Made by a program: the position numbers and the translations under genes
Assembly (NCBI GenBank): GCA_017447165.1
Contig: JAFSOD010000004.1
Span: 1 to 64,000 of the forward strand
Direction: 5' to 3'
DNA length: 64,000 bases
DNA from: Bacilli bacterium
GTDB taxonomy: Bacteria; Bacillota_I; Bacilli_A; RFN20; CAG-826
Notes under the pieces: model-generated
What the model saw: only the letters and a program-made list of their open reading frames with translations
Database searches by the model: none
What the model was told of the DNA's origin: nothing
Shown here: positions 1 through 9,664 of the stretch, piece by piece
Numbering within the stretch: the stretch's first letter is position 1
Layout of the letters: each line of letters starts with the position of its first letter

Positions 1-38
1 CTTATTCGCTCTTCTATGGTAAAATGTGAGTAGCTCAT
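1..38 (-). CDS. IS30-family transposase, N-terminal fragment cut by the window edge
   Basis: An ATG at 38-36 is preceded by a consensus AGGAGG (complement of 44-49) and opens a frame reading MSYSHFTIEERI, running off the left edge. Established knowledge: IS30-family transposases commonly begin with MSY/H-x-LTxEER, the start of the helix-turn-helix that binds the terminal repeat. Only 12 codons are visible, so the assignment rests on this signature and the good ribosome-binding site. Whether the rest of the transposase is intact cannot be seen. Confidence 0.6.
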   Translation of the reverse strand, partial: MSYSHFTIEERI

Positions 39-140
39 AAAAAACCTCCTGTAGATAAGTGTCGCAACTATATCTTACACCAGGATTGATATGAGCCTTT
101 ATTTTTGTCTAGAAGTGTTGCACTTGAACGGTAAATTCAC
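1..140 (-). mobile_element. Edge of an IS30-type insertion sequence
   Basis: The first 38 bases encode the N-terminus of an IS30-like transposase on the minus strand. The roughly 100 bases behind its start, up to the metG terminator, contain no gene and would carry the element's terminal inverted repeat. A candidate end is the stretch around 113-140 (GTGTTGCACTTGAAC...). The other end lies outside the window, so the repeat cannot be confirmed. Confidence 0.4.
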
Positions 141-150
141 CCATAGCAAT

Positions 151-176
151 AAAAAAGCACCAATAGGTGCTTTTAT
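151..176 (-). terminator. Rho-independent terminator of metG
   Basis: A 9-bp perfect stem (153-161 with 166-174, loop of 4) is followed on the minus strand by a T-run (complement of 151-156). The stem overlaps the TAA stop codon of metG at 173-175, so gene end and terminator are fused. Confidence 0.85.
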
Positions 177-1753
177 TTTGCCATTAATTCATTAATGAAT
201 GGAACTTCCACTGTCGGATCTAATCTAGGGAAGAGCGGATTTCCTTTATTAGTTTTTAAGTTGTCTAATAAGTGTTTATCATTAATATTTTCGTATTCAG
301 CTTTTTCTAAGCCTAATTGTTCAAAGGCTTTATCGGAGGCTGTAACTAAGACTGGGTGATATAGTCTACTAGCAACATAAATTGCTCTAGCAAGATGATT
401 CATCACACTTGCAAGTTCGTCTTTTTTCGCTTCATCTTTAGCAAGAGCCCAAGGAGTGGTCTCGTCAATATACTTATTGGCTCTATTCACTAATTCGTTA
501 ACATAGACAATCGCATCAGTGATCTTTAAATCATCCATCGCTTTTTCATAGCTAGAAATGGTGAGATCAATCATACTTTCTAAAGAAGCATCAAATTCAC
601 TTAACGCTCCTTTATATTCTGGAATAACTCCATCAAAGTATTTACCAATCATCGAGATAGTTCTATTTAATAAATTACCATATGAATTAGCTAAATCAGC
701 GTTAATTCTTTCAACAAATTGTTCTGGGGAGAAACTACCATCACTACCAAAATTAATTTCTCTTGTGAGATAATATCTCACCGCATCAACTCCATAGCGT
801 TCCACAAGAGGATATGGATCAACAACATTGCCTTTAGATTTAGACATCTTTGAATCTTTCATCATAAGTAAACCATGGACAAATTCTCTGTCTGGTTTTC
901 TTAAGCCTAAAGATTCTAAGAACATTGGCCAATAAATCGCATGGAATCTAGTGATATCCGCACCTAAGATATGAATAATCTCAGTGTCTTCGCTTTCCCA
1001 GTATTTCTTAAATAACTCATCATTTTCGCTTTCATAACCTAACGCAGAGATGTAGTTAGTTAAAGCGTCTAACCAAACATAGACCACGTGTTTCTTGTTT
1101 TCTAATACAGGGACGCCCCAAGAGAAGGATGTACGAGAAACACATAAATCTTCTAAGCCTGGTTTAATAAAAGTATTAATCATTTCATTCTTACGGGATT
1201 CTGGAAGTAAGAACTTTGGATTATCATCATAGAATTTTAAAAGTGAATCAACATATTTACTCGTTTTAAAGAAATATGCTTCTTCTTCCGCTTTTTGGAC
1301 TTCTCTATTACAGTCTGGGCAAAGATGTTCTTTACCAACTTGAGTATCCGTCCAGAAAGCTTCACAGTGTCTACAATACCAGCCTTCATATTTACCTAAG
1401 TAAATATCGCCTTTATTAAGCATTCTAGTAAATGCAGATTGAACAACATGTTCGTGTCTGGCTTGAGTAGTTCTAATAAAGTCGTTATTGGTGATTTTTA
1501 ATAAATCCCAAAGTTTATAGAACCCTTCAACGATTTCATCGACAAACGCTTGAGGGGTAACTCCTTTAGCTTCAGCGTTCTTTTCGATTTTTAATCCGTG
1601 CTCATCCGCACCAGTTAAGAAATAGCATTCATAGCCTCTTTCTCTTTTAGAGCGTGCTAAAACATCGCACAAAGTTGTACAATACGCATGCCCAATATGG
1701 AGTTTAGCGCTAGGATAATAAATTGGTGTGGTAATATAGAATCTCTTTTTCAT
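173..1753 (-). CDS. metG: Methionyl-tRNA synthetase
   Basis: Charges tRNA-Met with methionine in the cytoplasm. The 526-residue class Ia synthetase shows the HIGH motif (KLHIGHAY, about residue 18), a two-CxxC zinc knuckle (CRHC and CPDC, about residues 127-148) and the KMSKS loop (KMSKSKGN, about residue 305). It is shorter than the roughly 660-residue B. subtilis enzyme because the C-terminal EMAP/Trbp111-like tRNA-binding and dimerisation domain is absent; this short form occurs in many bacteria. The ATG at 1753 is followed directly by the conserved KKRFYITTPIYYPS block. It lies downstream of rpmE, separated by a terminator, and ends in its own terminator. No clear Shine-Dalgarno sequence precedes it. 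Confidence 0.97.
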   Translation of the reverse strand: MKKRFYITTPIYYPSAKLHIGHAYCTTLCDVLARSKRERGYECYFLTGADEHGLKIEKNAEAKGVTPQAFVDEIVEGFYKLWDLLKITNNDFIRTTQARHEHVVQSAFTRMLNKGDIYLGKYEGWYCRHCEAFWTDTQVGKEHLCPDCNREVQKAEEEAYFFKTSKYVDSLLKFYDDNPKFLLPESRKNEMINTFIKPGLEDLCVSRTSFSWGVPVLENKKHVVYVWLDALTNYISALGYESENDELFKKYWESEDTEIIHILGADITRFHAIYWPMFLESLGLRKPDREFVHGLLMMKDSKMSKSKGNVVDPYPLVERYGVDAVRYYLTREINFGSDGSFSPEQFVERINADLANSYGNLLNRTISMIGKYFDGVIPEYKGALSEFDASLESMIDLTISSYEKAMDDLKITDAIVYVNELVNRANKYIDETTPWALAKDEAKKDELASVMNHLARAIYVASRLYHPVLVTASDKAFEQLGLEKAEYENINDKHLLDNLKTNKGNPLFPRLDPTVEVPFINELMAK

Positions 1754-1760
1754 AATTGTA

Positions 1761-1785
1761 AAAAAGAACCGGCAAGCCGGTTATT
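1761..1785 (-). terminator. Terminator between rpmE and metG
   Basis: AACCGG-CAAG-CCGGTT hairpin (1767-1782) with a T-run on the minus strand (complement of 1761-1766). It ends the rpmE transcript only a few bases before the metG start. Confidence 0.75.
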
Positions 1786-1788
1786 TTC

Positions 1789-1992
1789 TTATTTAAGTCC
1801 GTATTTACGGTTGAATCTGTCGACACGTCCGTCAGCTTGGACATATCTTTGCTTGCCAGTATAGAATGGGTGGCAGTTAGAGCATGTATCGACTCTAATT
1901 TCTTTTTCAGTGGATCCAGTTTCGAATGTTGCGCCACAGCTAACGCATGTAACTGTGCAACGATGATATGCTGGGTGAATTCCTTTTTTCAT
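1789..1992 (-). CDS. rpmE: 50S ribosomal protein L31 (zinc-binding form)
   Basis: A 67-residue protein of the large ribosomal subunit. It carries the C+ zinc-ribbon form of L31, with CVSC near residue 16 and CSNC near residue 37, followed by the typical HPFYTGKQ and C-terminal FNRKYG. Firmicutes often hold a second, zinc-independent L31 elsewhere; none is in this window. The ATG at 1992 has a GGAG ribosome-binding site (complement of about 2002-2007). The gene has its own promoter and a hairpin in its leader, and is monocistronic, ending in a terminator before metG. Confidence 0.95.
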   Translation of the reverse strand: MKKGIHPAYHRCTVTCVSCGATFETGSTEKEIRVDTCSNCHPFYTGKQRYVQADGRVDRFNRKYGLK

Positions 1993-2001
1993 TTTTCTTT
2001 T

Positions 2002-2033
2002 CTCCTTCCGCCTAGGACATTACTTCGCCTAAG
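2002..2033 (-). promoter_or_regulatory. Hairpin in rpmE leader next to the ribosome-binding site
   Basis: On the minus strand CTTAGG pairs with CCTAGG (complement of 2011-2033, 11-nt loop), ending 3 nt before the AAGGAG ribosome-binding site. Rfam contains Firmicutes L31 leader motifs that bind the protein itself; whether this hairpin belongs to that class is my inference from position only. Confidence 0.4.
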
Positions 2034-2048
2034 AAAGTTTGCTTATTG

Positions 2049-2077
2049 ATAATACAAGATTATGTTGCTAATAGCAA
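2049..2077 (-). promoter_or_regulatory. Candidate rpmE promoter
   Basis: On the minus strand TTGCTA (complement of 2072-2077), 17 nt, then TATTAT (complement of 2049-2054), which also carries the TG of an extended -10. It lies about 57 nt upstream of the rpmE start. Confidence 0.55.
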
Positions 2078-2084
2078 TATAAAA

Positions 2085-2924
2085 TTAATCGATTCTTAAA
2101 AGCATCTTCGGGAAATATTCTCTCCACGCTTTTTCATTATGTTCTTTATCAGAATCATAGATGAGTTTTATATGGTCATGAGAATATCCTTTATCTATAA
2201 GATAATTGTAGACTCTTAAAGTAGTTTCAACGAATATTCTTTCAAATCCTTGTCCGCCTATATAGAAATAGGTTCTTGGCATCTTATCATCAATAGTTCG
2301 ATCTAAATAGGCTTTAAAGTTATCCCATTTAAATAAGAAGAAAGCCGGAGAAAATGATAAACAGAATTTAAATTCTATTTTATATTCCGCTGCCATATAA
2401 AATGCCATTAAACCTCCCATAGATGAACCACCAACTCCAGAATGACCTGGAATAGTAAAGAAGGTCTTGTCAATATCAGGTTTCACAACATTCACAACAA
2501 ACTTACCTAGTTTATGAGCATAGCCATCTCCGTGTGGAGGACATTTTTTATTTCTTTTTATTCCTGTTGGACTCATTTCTAAGGAACGATCAATATCAGT
2601 TTCAGGAGCATCAACACCCACAACGATATATCCGTCATTAAGTTTTTGTTCAATCATTGTTTCGATTGATTCATCTATACACCATTCACCCACAAAGGAT
2701 GTGTAGTCATCAAAAAGGTTCTTACCATCAAACATATAAATAACCTTGAATCTATGGCTTGGATTATGAAAGTCATAGGTAGAAGGAATATATACTCTAA
2801 TTAACCTATTTGTAAATGAATTATTTGTATCAATTTTAAAATATTTATAGTACACTCTCGCTCTATAATCAATGGTATTTGGTTCATCCAAATATCTTTT
2901 GTATCCATTAATAATTTCTGACAT
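2085..2924 (-). CDS. Alpha/beta-hydrolase of the esterase D/Fes-like family
   Basis: A 279-residue cytoplasmic serine hydrolase of the putative-esterase type (COG2819-like), a family that includes siderophore, acyl-CoA thioester and S-formylglutathione esterases. Visible features are the strand-loop VIYMFDGKNLFDD (residues 61-73), the nucleophile elbow G-S-S-M-G with Ser168, and a C-terminal DKEHNEKAW block giving the likely catalytic His262. No signal peptide. It follows the broken ABC transporter gene by 17 nt, so the two were probably cotranscribed. The substrate cannot be told from sequence. Confidence 0.8.
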   Translation of the reverse strand: MSEIINGYKRYLDEPNTIDYRARVYYKYFKIDTNNSFTNRLIRVYIPSTYDFHNPSHRFKVIYMFDGKNLFDDYTSFVGEWCIDESIETMIEQKLNDGYIVVGVDAPETDIDRSLEMSPTGIKRNKKCPPHGDGYAHKLGKFVVNVVKPDIDKTFFTIPGHSGVGGSSMGGLMAFYMAAEYKIEFKFCLSFSPAFFLFKWDNFKAYLDRTIDDKMPRTYFYIGGQGFERIFVETTLRVYNYLIDKGYSHDHIKLIYDSDKEHNEKAWREYFPKMLLRID

Positions 2925-2941
2925 ATTTATATTACCTAAAA

Positions 2942-5722
2942 TTACTCATTTATAGCTTTCGCTGGATCTTTTCTACTTGCTAAAATAGCAGGTATTAGAG
3001 CGGAAATTACCGCAGTTGCAATACCTAAACCAATACAAATTGGGGCTACCCACCATTGATATCCTTCTAGTTCAAACTTAACAGTTGAGATAAGGTAGAA
3101 TTTATACTTATAAATAGCGTTAGTGATAATCACATTGACTGGGCTAATAACAATTAAAGCGACAAGTATACTAAGCAGACCTCCAAATAACCCACAAAAA
3201 AGCGATTCAGTCTCTACCATAACTGCGATATCTTTTCTTCTAGCACCTAAAGATCTTAGTAAGCCAATTTCATTAGTTCTTTGTCTAACAGATATAAATG
3301 TTAAGATAGCATTTAAAATAGCACTGACTAAAACTGAAATAATAGCAAAGACATATAAAACAGAAGTCATCAAAGATAACGCTCCATCAAACTGCACACT
3401 AGCGTTTTCTAGATAATCATAAGAAGACACTCCAGTAGGCTCGACAGTATAATCGAAAACATATTTATTAAAATAGTCTCCAATACGAACTCTACTATTG
3501 TAGTCGTTAGTGTAATAATCTAATTCAGTTACTTGTTCTAAAGAACCAAGTGTATGAAGAGTGGATTCGTAATAATAGATTTGTGTTCTAGTCGCGGTGT
3601 CTGGGAAACCTCTACCGTCTAAAACATATCTAATATCGCCAATTTTATAAGCATCGATAGTTTTATTACTTCCAGCAATCTTAACGTGACCAGATAATGG
3701 GCCTGCTACTTTTACATGGGTTTCGTTTTCAATTAGCAAACTAAATAATCGAATATCACTAATTCTAGTAACATGTAAACATGTAGATTCAATTTGTTCT
3801 CTTGCTGATTCATCAGTAATAGGAGTATCACTTAACCAAATCTCTCCATTACCATGTTTAGTGTCCCATTCACCTTTTTTAACAACTATTCCACTAGTTT
3901 CGTAGAATTGACCTTTATCAACAAAAATATTCGTATATGACCCAGAAGCAATACTAGGATCGAGATTATTTATCCTATTTAAAGCTTCATTAACAGTGAT
4001 TTCAGTTAAGCCAGATGGTTCTAATCCACCATCATCAATTCTAATAACCGGTTCTTCTCCTGCATGTTTTTGATCAATAACAACACTAGAACTATTCGCA
4101 TCACTTAACACCATCTCTTCAAAAGCTGGAGTATAAATAATACCTTGTCTTAAAGCAACTCTATCATAAGCTTCTTTCTGTCTTAAAATACCAGTAATTT
4201 TTAATTCAAATTGAGAACCTTCATATAACTCTTGAGCAGTTTTATTTGTTACATAATAAGTATTACTGCTTTCATTTTTTACATAGTAAGAATTCTCTGG
4301 ATGAGTGCTTGATTGAGTAGGAATATATTTAAATGTTTTATTTAAAACTTCATCAAAAGAGAAAGTCACATCAGCGACTACTGATGTATTAACATCAAAT
4401 CCCAATGAATATAAATAACTAACATTAACACGGTTACGGTCATCCACTACTAAAGCTAATTCATTAGCCTCTCTAGGGAAGTCACCTTTTAAACAATCGT
4501 ACTGCATATCGATAAAATCGATATCTTTAACACCTTTATAGAAATAATAGTAAGACGCTGGAACTTCACTATATGTAGTAGCGTTTCATTTAGTAAATAA
4601 ATGGAAATAAGTTGTGGAACGTTCAAAATTACCTAGATAATAATTACTTGGCATAGAACGCATATAATTTAAAAATTGTTCACTCATATAGTCATAGTGA
4701 TATTGCTTGTTATAACTTGAATAATCGGCAATCACTATTTCTTCATCAGAATATGGTGGGTATTGACTAGCGTCCCATTGAGGATCGGTACTTGTATAAG
4801 AAGAAAATGATACTGGATATTTAGAGAATGATTCCGCTTGTACTTTATCAAAGACGTGTTGGACTCCCGTAGATACAGATAAGATTAAAGAAACACCAGT
4901 TAAGCCAAGTGCGGCCGCTACTACTATAGAAATAGTAGAGAACTTCTTAACTATTAAATTCTTAAGCCCCCACTTTAATGTGGTTATACCTGGAATAGAA
5001 ACTCTTTCTAGCTTTTTAGGATCAGTAACTGGTTCATTTTTAACTGGTTTAGTGTCATTTACGATTTGTCCGTCTTTTAATTCGATTACTCTGTCTGCGT
5101 ATTTAGACGCATACTCATTATTATGAGTAACCATCACCACTAAATGGTCTTTAGAGGCCTCTTTAAGTAATTCCATAATAGAGGTACCAGTTTTACTATC
5201 TAAAGCACCTGTTGGCTCATCCGCTAAAATAACAGTTGGATTTCCTACTAAAGCTCTAGCAATTGCTACTCTTTGCTTTTGTCCGCCAGAAAGGGCTTTA
5301 GGCTTATCAAGTTTCTTATCTAATAAATCAACTCGTCTTAAGGCTTCGTCTACTAATGCGTCTATATCTTTAGCTTTGCTATGAGATATTTGTAATTTAA
5401 CTGCGACATTATCTCTAACATTTAGATGGGGTAATAAATAGCAGTTTTGTAAAACAAAACCAATCTTTTGGTTTCGATATGAATCCCAATCTTTAACAGT
5501 AAATTCAGAAGTGGATAAACCATCCACTATCATATTTCCACTAGTCGCTTTATCTAAGCCACCAATGATATTTAACAAAGTGGTCTTGCCACTTCCAGAG
5601 GCGCCTAAAATTGCTACAAATCCTTTATCAGGCAAATCTAAAGAAACGTTGTTTAAAGCCACAACATCTTCTTGTGATTGTTTTCTGGTATAGATTTTAG
5701 AAACGTTTTTTAAGACTAACAT
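2942..5722 (-). pseudogene. MacB-type ABC transporter (ATPase fused to FtsX permease), interrupted by in-frame TGA
   Basis: One long frame of 926 codons encodes an ABC ATPase (residues about 1-230: Walker A GASGSGKTT, signature LSGGQKQR, Walker B VILADEP), a first membrane helix, a large extracellular domain and a C-terminal FtsX permease module with three more helices. This is the LolD/MacB/BceAB architecture used for peptide export, lipoprotein release or antibiotic detoxification. A single TGA at 4588-4586 (codon 379) interrupts it. Beyond the TGA the same frame continues as NATTYSEVPASYYYFYK, with no shift, to a normal end. TGG to TGA (Trp to stop) is the simplest explanation. If translated separately, the pieces would be an ATPase with one helix (4586-5722) and a permease restarting at 4507. 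I chose ATG 5722, just before the LVLKNVSKIY block, over an upstream TTG at 5749. Confidence 0.85.
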
Positions 5723-5885
5723 ATTAATTATCTTCTTTAGGTATTCCAATTTTATTGATAGGTATTAAGATCATCACCAACATATGGAGAATAAAAGGAT
5801 ATCAGAATCAAAAAATTTAAAGCATTCATAATTATTGTTCTATATTAACATTTTTGAAAAATATGTTAAATACAGCAAATAAAAT

Positions 5886-5908
5886 AAAAGGCTATTTCTA
5901 GCCCTTTA
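5886..5908 (-). terminator. Terminator of the 1181-residue lipoprotein gene
   Basis: GGCTA/TAGCC hairpin flanked by A/T-runs (AAAGGGCTAGAAATAGCC then TTTTATTTT on the minus strand), 43 nt downstream of the stop codon at 5951. Confidence 0.7.
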
Positions 5909-5950
5909 TCCTTGATTTAATTCTATAAATCTATAATCGTATTAATTAAA

Positions 5951-8900
5951 TTAATACATCCTAATCAAACAATAATAGAATTGAATGCTTTCAACACACT
6001 CTGGATGTGAGAGATCACCAACACAATTAAATTGACTGAAGCCCCAGTTTTCTGGATTTCTCCAGGTGCCATGATCTTCATTATAATTGACAAATCTATT
6101 CATATATCCAGAGGCGGTAACATTCATGATAGTTTCAATATCGCTGAATTCACCTTTTAAGCCCCAACCACGATAATATTTAAGTTCACGTTTTGAGTCT
6201 GTTTGGAACCCCGTAATCTTTTCGTTAAGTGAGAAATAATCTGGATTTTTATCATTGTCCTGTTCTTTAGTAAAACTTCTAGAACAATAGGCGAAAAAAT
6301 CTCCTTCGGTGTGAGTGCCTAATTCTTTAAAACCTGTATAAGCATAGACAAATCGATTTGTCGCACAGATAGCTTTAGTAATGTCGTCCTCATTTGTGAA
6401 TTCTCGTTTATTGATATTGTTATTATCAATCATGTAGTTCCTAATGAGACCAAGCTTATCCTTTAAATAATTAAAATTAGAATAAGATGGGAAATTCTGC
6501 TGTTTACGAATTAAGAGAACTCTCATATCTTCTAATCCAAATAAATATGGCTTGACCGAACTCATTGGTGTGACATTATCCATATTTGATTGAAGATATC
6601 CTCTAATTTCGCCAGAAACATCAGCGATTTCAAAGTTTTGCCACTTTCCTTCTTTAGTTTTATCGCTAGTCGCTTTAAAACCAGTCATTATTTGGCCACC
6701 ACGCACCCAGCTTTCGCTGACGTAGCAGTAATCAAGTTTAGCATCGTAAAAAGAAAGCTTGCTTCTTTCCATAACTGCTATTTTTTCTGCTTCACCTTTC
6801 ACCATTTTGTTTTGATTTAGGTAAGCAATCGAAGCTTTATAGGCTTTAGTTAAATCGCCATAAGAAGAAATATCTGGATCAATTGCGCAGATTGTTGTCG
6901 CTAGGTTATAAATTTTAAGCAAACGATCAGCAGTGGTGATACGGTAATTATGAATCTTATCTTCTGCTTCGGATTGGAAACCATATGTAAGTTTGAGCAT
7001 CTCGTAGTCAATATCAGCAGCAGGTCTAGTATAACTTCCAGTGCCAGAGAAACGTTGCATATAATCAACAGCTTGAAGAACAAAAGATTCGCCATCAACG
7101 TCAAGTAATGCTTCACGTTCAGCAAAAAGATATAAAGCACGATAGATATCTTTTGCAACTGCTTCAAGTTTTGCATCGTCACTAACATCAGGAATTTGGC
7201 TACCACTCCATTCGTTTTCGGAGAAGGTGATAAGATTGTTTTTAATCGCGTCTTTAATGTCGCTAAGTGCAGCCTCTCCTACTACCTTATCAACTGTTTT
7301 CTTATTTTTATATTTTGGAAGTGTATTATCTTTGAAGGTGTTTTTTAAATTGTTTTGGCCACCAAAAGAGAAAGCATATGAGGAGACAATAGTTCCTTCG
7401 TCAAATGTTTCATCAAAGCTATCATCATCAAGTAAAATTGTTGATGTTTTTTCAAGTTCTCCATTTTTATTTTTACCTTCTACAACGACAACGTTATAGT
7501 CATAAGGTGCTTTATATTGATTTGCTTTTGCTTTTTTATTGCTGTTTCCATCAAAAATAGAGGTGAGATAACGATTAGCAACTGTAAGCATTCTCTTTTC
7601 ATATTGTGTAACTTTTGCATCTTCAGATTGGAATTCTAATTGACGCGCACGTAACGCAATGAGTTTATTTTCATCAGAATTAAGTCTTTCTCTTAAAAGT
7701 ACCATATCAGTCTTATAAGAAACTTCTGATAAAGTCTTTTCCATTCTTTTTACAGTTTCATTAATTCCCGAAACAACATTAAGAATTTGTTGTAACATGG
7801 CTGCAGTTGGATCAAGAGCAGCAGCAACACCAGCAAGACCTAACGCTCCCAAAAGCACACCAATAATACCACCACACGCAAGCTTGCTAAGTTCTGAAGC
7901 AGCGAGTTCAAAAGCAACAGAAAGAACCATTAACACTGTTTGAACAGCGGCATTAGCAGCGCTAATCGCTGTGGCTTTATCTTCTAAAGAAGCGTCATAC
8001 GCATACCGAACATATGTATCATCCATACCCGCTAAGCTAGTTGGAGTGACATATCTAAAGACCACAGGTCTCATTAATCTATTTTCTTCGGAATCAACTT
8101 GATAATAATCACATCCAAATTCGATGCTAGATCCTACTACTGTAAATTTATTTCCGTTAGGATAAGAAACATCAGCAGAATCAATAGTGAGTGTTCCATA
8201 AACTGGGTAATCAATTTCTTTTTCCCAAGTTAATCGATATCCTTTTCCAACTTTGGTAAGAGTAGCCTCATCTAAAGGAAGTAATTCTTCTTCGTCTTCA
8301 TCAGCAAGAAATTCTGCATCAATTGTAAGAGCGGACTTATCTAAAGTGAGTTCTCCATCAAATGAATAGAGGTCAATACAAACTTTTTTATTTTCGTTAG
8401 ACGCAATCGCGAACACTTCTGGTTCATGGAAATCAAAGGCTACTTCTTGGTTAAATTCACCACCAATTGAGATTGTAAGTTGTTCAAGTTCGGCGATAAC
8501 TTCAGTTAAGGAATTATATTCTTCTGCATCTAAGACATATGAAGCGGTTTTTGTTTCCGCGACATAATGTGCTTCATTAATAGCAAATCCATCGATTAAT
8601 GTCACATCTTTAAGTGAGAAATCTTTTTTAATTTCACAGTCAATTAATACAACATCGAAAGAGAACGTTTTATCATCCTCATTAAATCGAACAGAATTCT
8701 CTACTAAAGCAGCACTTGGGTATAAAACACGATAAGAGAAAGCTCCTCCTCTTTCTTCAATGAAAGTGCTGTTATCAAAAACAATCGCACCACTTTCTTC
8801 ACTAGAAGGATAACCACTAGTTTCTAAAATGATAACGCCCTCTGTATCGGTGTGAATATCTTTAACAATCCAATTTTCAAAAGAGCCAAGTAAAGATATA

Positions 8901-9496
8901 TCTTCAACATCGAAATCTTCACTTAATGTGAGTTCTTCGTATTTAAAGACAAATGTATGATTATAGTCATAACCACCAACATAATCTGAACCAATTTGCT
9001 CAAATTTACCTTCACTTAATGTAATTACGGATTCAGAGCCAGAAAAAGAGGCATAAGCCATAACTCCTTTATTAGTAGCGTAAGGGGCAATAACCGCTCC
9101 AAATGAGGAATTTTTGAAAGCTTTAGGAATAGTAATTTCAATAGCGGCGCCAAAAGAAACAACATCCGCTACATAATCAGTAAGAGAAACAGCTTTAATA
9201 TCTTCATATGATAAAATGTTATCTTCATCATCTTTTTCAGGTAACTCTAATCCCATATCACGAATAAGAATCGCGTCTTTAGTGAAATTGGAATTAAATG
9301 TTACTTCTTCGCTTTCAAGACGAATAACTAAATCGCTTTCATGAGAAATAATTCGCGAATTAAGAGCGATCGCATTTGCAATAGTCTCTTCATTAATGGT
9401 CCATGAGTGGTTATCAGGATCTGCTTTCCCACATCCGGAAAGAACCATAGTCAAAGAAACTAAAGATATAAAGGATTTTTTCATGTGTCTATTCAT
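5951..9496 (-). CDS. Giant lipoprotein of unknown function with a central hydrophobic helical segment
   Basis: I do not recognise a family. The 1181-residue protein starts with a lipoprotein signal peptide (MKKSFISLVSL..., lipobox LSGC, Cys22), so it should be anchored on the outer face of the membrane. Residues about 30-500 are acidic and beta-rich, with repeating blocks of about 100 residues resembling bacterial surface repeats. Residues about 505-570 are strongly hydrophobic and Gly/Ala-rich (including GIIGVLLGALGLAGVAAAL). A coiled-coil-like heptad stretch follows at about 570-620. The C-terminal 550 residues are mixed, with many aromatics. The start at 9496 has AGGAGG 7 nt upstream. It is divergent from a tetR gene, with palindromes between them, so TetR control is likely. 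A hydrophobic hairpin next to long helices recalls alpha-pore-forming toxins, but this is only an analogy. Confidence 0.8.
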   Translation of the reverse strand: MNRHMKKSFISLVSLTMVLSGCGKADPDNHSWTINEETIANAIALNSRIISHESDLVIRLESEEVTFNSNFTKDAILIRDMGLELPEKDDEDNILSYEDIKAVSLTDYVADVVSFGAAIEITIPKAFKNSSFGAVIAPYATNKGVMAYASFSGSESVITLSEGKFEQIGSDYVGGYDYNHTFVFKYEELTLSEDFDVEDISLLGSFENWIVKDIHTDTEGVIILETSGYPSSEESGAIVFDNSTFIEERGGAFSYRVLYPSAALVENSVRFNEDDKTFSFDVVLIDCEIKKDFSLKDVTLIDGFAINEAHYVAETKTASYVLDAEEYNSLTEVIAELEQLTISIGGEFNQEVAFDFHEPEVFAIASNENKKVCIDLYSFDGELTLDKSALTIDAEFLADEDEEELLPLDEATLTKVGKGYRLTWEKEIDYPVYGTLTIDSADVSYPNGNKFTVVGSSIEFGCDYYQVDSEENRLMRPVVFRYVTPTSLAGMDDTYVRYAYDASLEDKATAISAANAAVQTVLMVLSVAFELAASELSKLACGGIIGVLLGALGLAGVAAALDPTAAMLQQILNVVSGINETVKRMEKTLSEVSYKTDMVLLRERLNSDENKLIALRARQLEFQSEDAKVTQYEKRMLTVANRYLTSIFDGNSNKKAKANQYKAPYDYNVVVVEGKNKNGELEKTSTILLDDDSFDETFDEGTIVSSYAFSFGGQNNLKNTFKDNTLPKYKNKKTVDKVVGEAALSDIKDAIKNNLITFSENEWSGSQIPDVSDDAKLEAVAKDIYRALYLFAEREALLDVDGESFVLQAVDYMQRFSGTGSYTRPAADIDYEMLKLTYGFQSEAEDKIHNYRITTADRLLKIYNLATTICAIDPDISSYGDLTKAYKASIAYLNQNKMVKGEAEKIAVMERSKLSFYDAKLDYCYVSESWVRGGQIMTGFKATSDKTKEGKWQNFEIADVSGEIRGYLQSNMDNVTPMSSVKPYLFGLEDMRVLLIRKQQNFPSYSNFNYLKDKLGLIRNYMIDNNNINKREFTNEDDITKAICATNRFVYAYTGFKELGTHTEGDFFAYCSRSFTKEQDNDKNPDYFSLNEKITGFQTDSKRELKYYRGWGLKGEFSDIETIMNVTASGYMNRFVNYNEDHGTWRNPENWGFSQFNCVGDLSHPECVESIQFYYCLIRMY

Positions 9497-9531
9497 ATTG
9501 ACACCTCCTGTGTTTAATAAATGTATAAAGC

Positions 9532-9546
9532 ATGAGTAATACTCAT
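9532..9546. promoter_or_regulatory. Perfect palindrome in the lipoprotein leader
   Basis: ATGAGTA-A-TACTCAT, a 7-bp-arm inverted repeat centred at 9539, 36 nt upstream of the lipoprotein start. It is a candidate operator or RNA hairpin distinct from the pair at 9592-9625. Confidence 0.45.
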
Positions 9547-9591
9547 CTATAAACTAATAAATAAAAATAATACATTCAAGGAAAACATATC

Positions 9592-9625
9592 AAAAGTATA
9601 CTTTTTAATATCGAAAGTATAGTTT
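9592..9625. promoter_or_regulatory. Tandem palindromic operators for the neighbouring TetR
   Basis: A perfect palindrome AAAAGTATACTTTT (9592-9605) is followed by a near-identical AAAGTATAGTTT (9614-9625). The centres are 21 bp apart, about two helical turns, so both lie on the same DNA face. They sit between divergent lipoprotein and tetR genes. TetR proteins typically autoregulate from such sites; binding here is inferred. Confidence 0.6.
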
Positions 9626-9664
9626 TGTATTTACTGATTCTTAAAATAGTATTATTTTATAAAT

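Noticed and set aside
4586-4588. Use of genetic code 4 (TGA read as tryptophan), suggested by the in-frame TGA of the ABC transporter.
   Set aside because: TGA ends several intact genes and lies in ATGA overlaps with the next start (26664, 40451, 49768), and in the terminator stem of tetR (10259-10261). The tRNA-Trp present has anticodon CCA, which does not read TGA.
2942-5722. A natural two-subunit transporter (separate ATPase and permease genes).
   Set aside because: The stretch between the two parts is coding in the same frame without a gap or ribosome-binding site, and the FtsX-type domain is split in its middle, so a broken fusion gene fits better.
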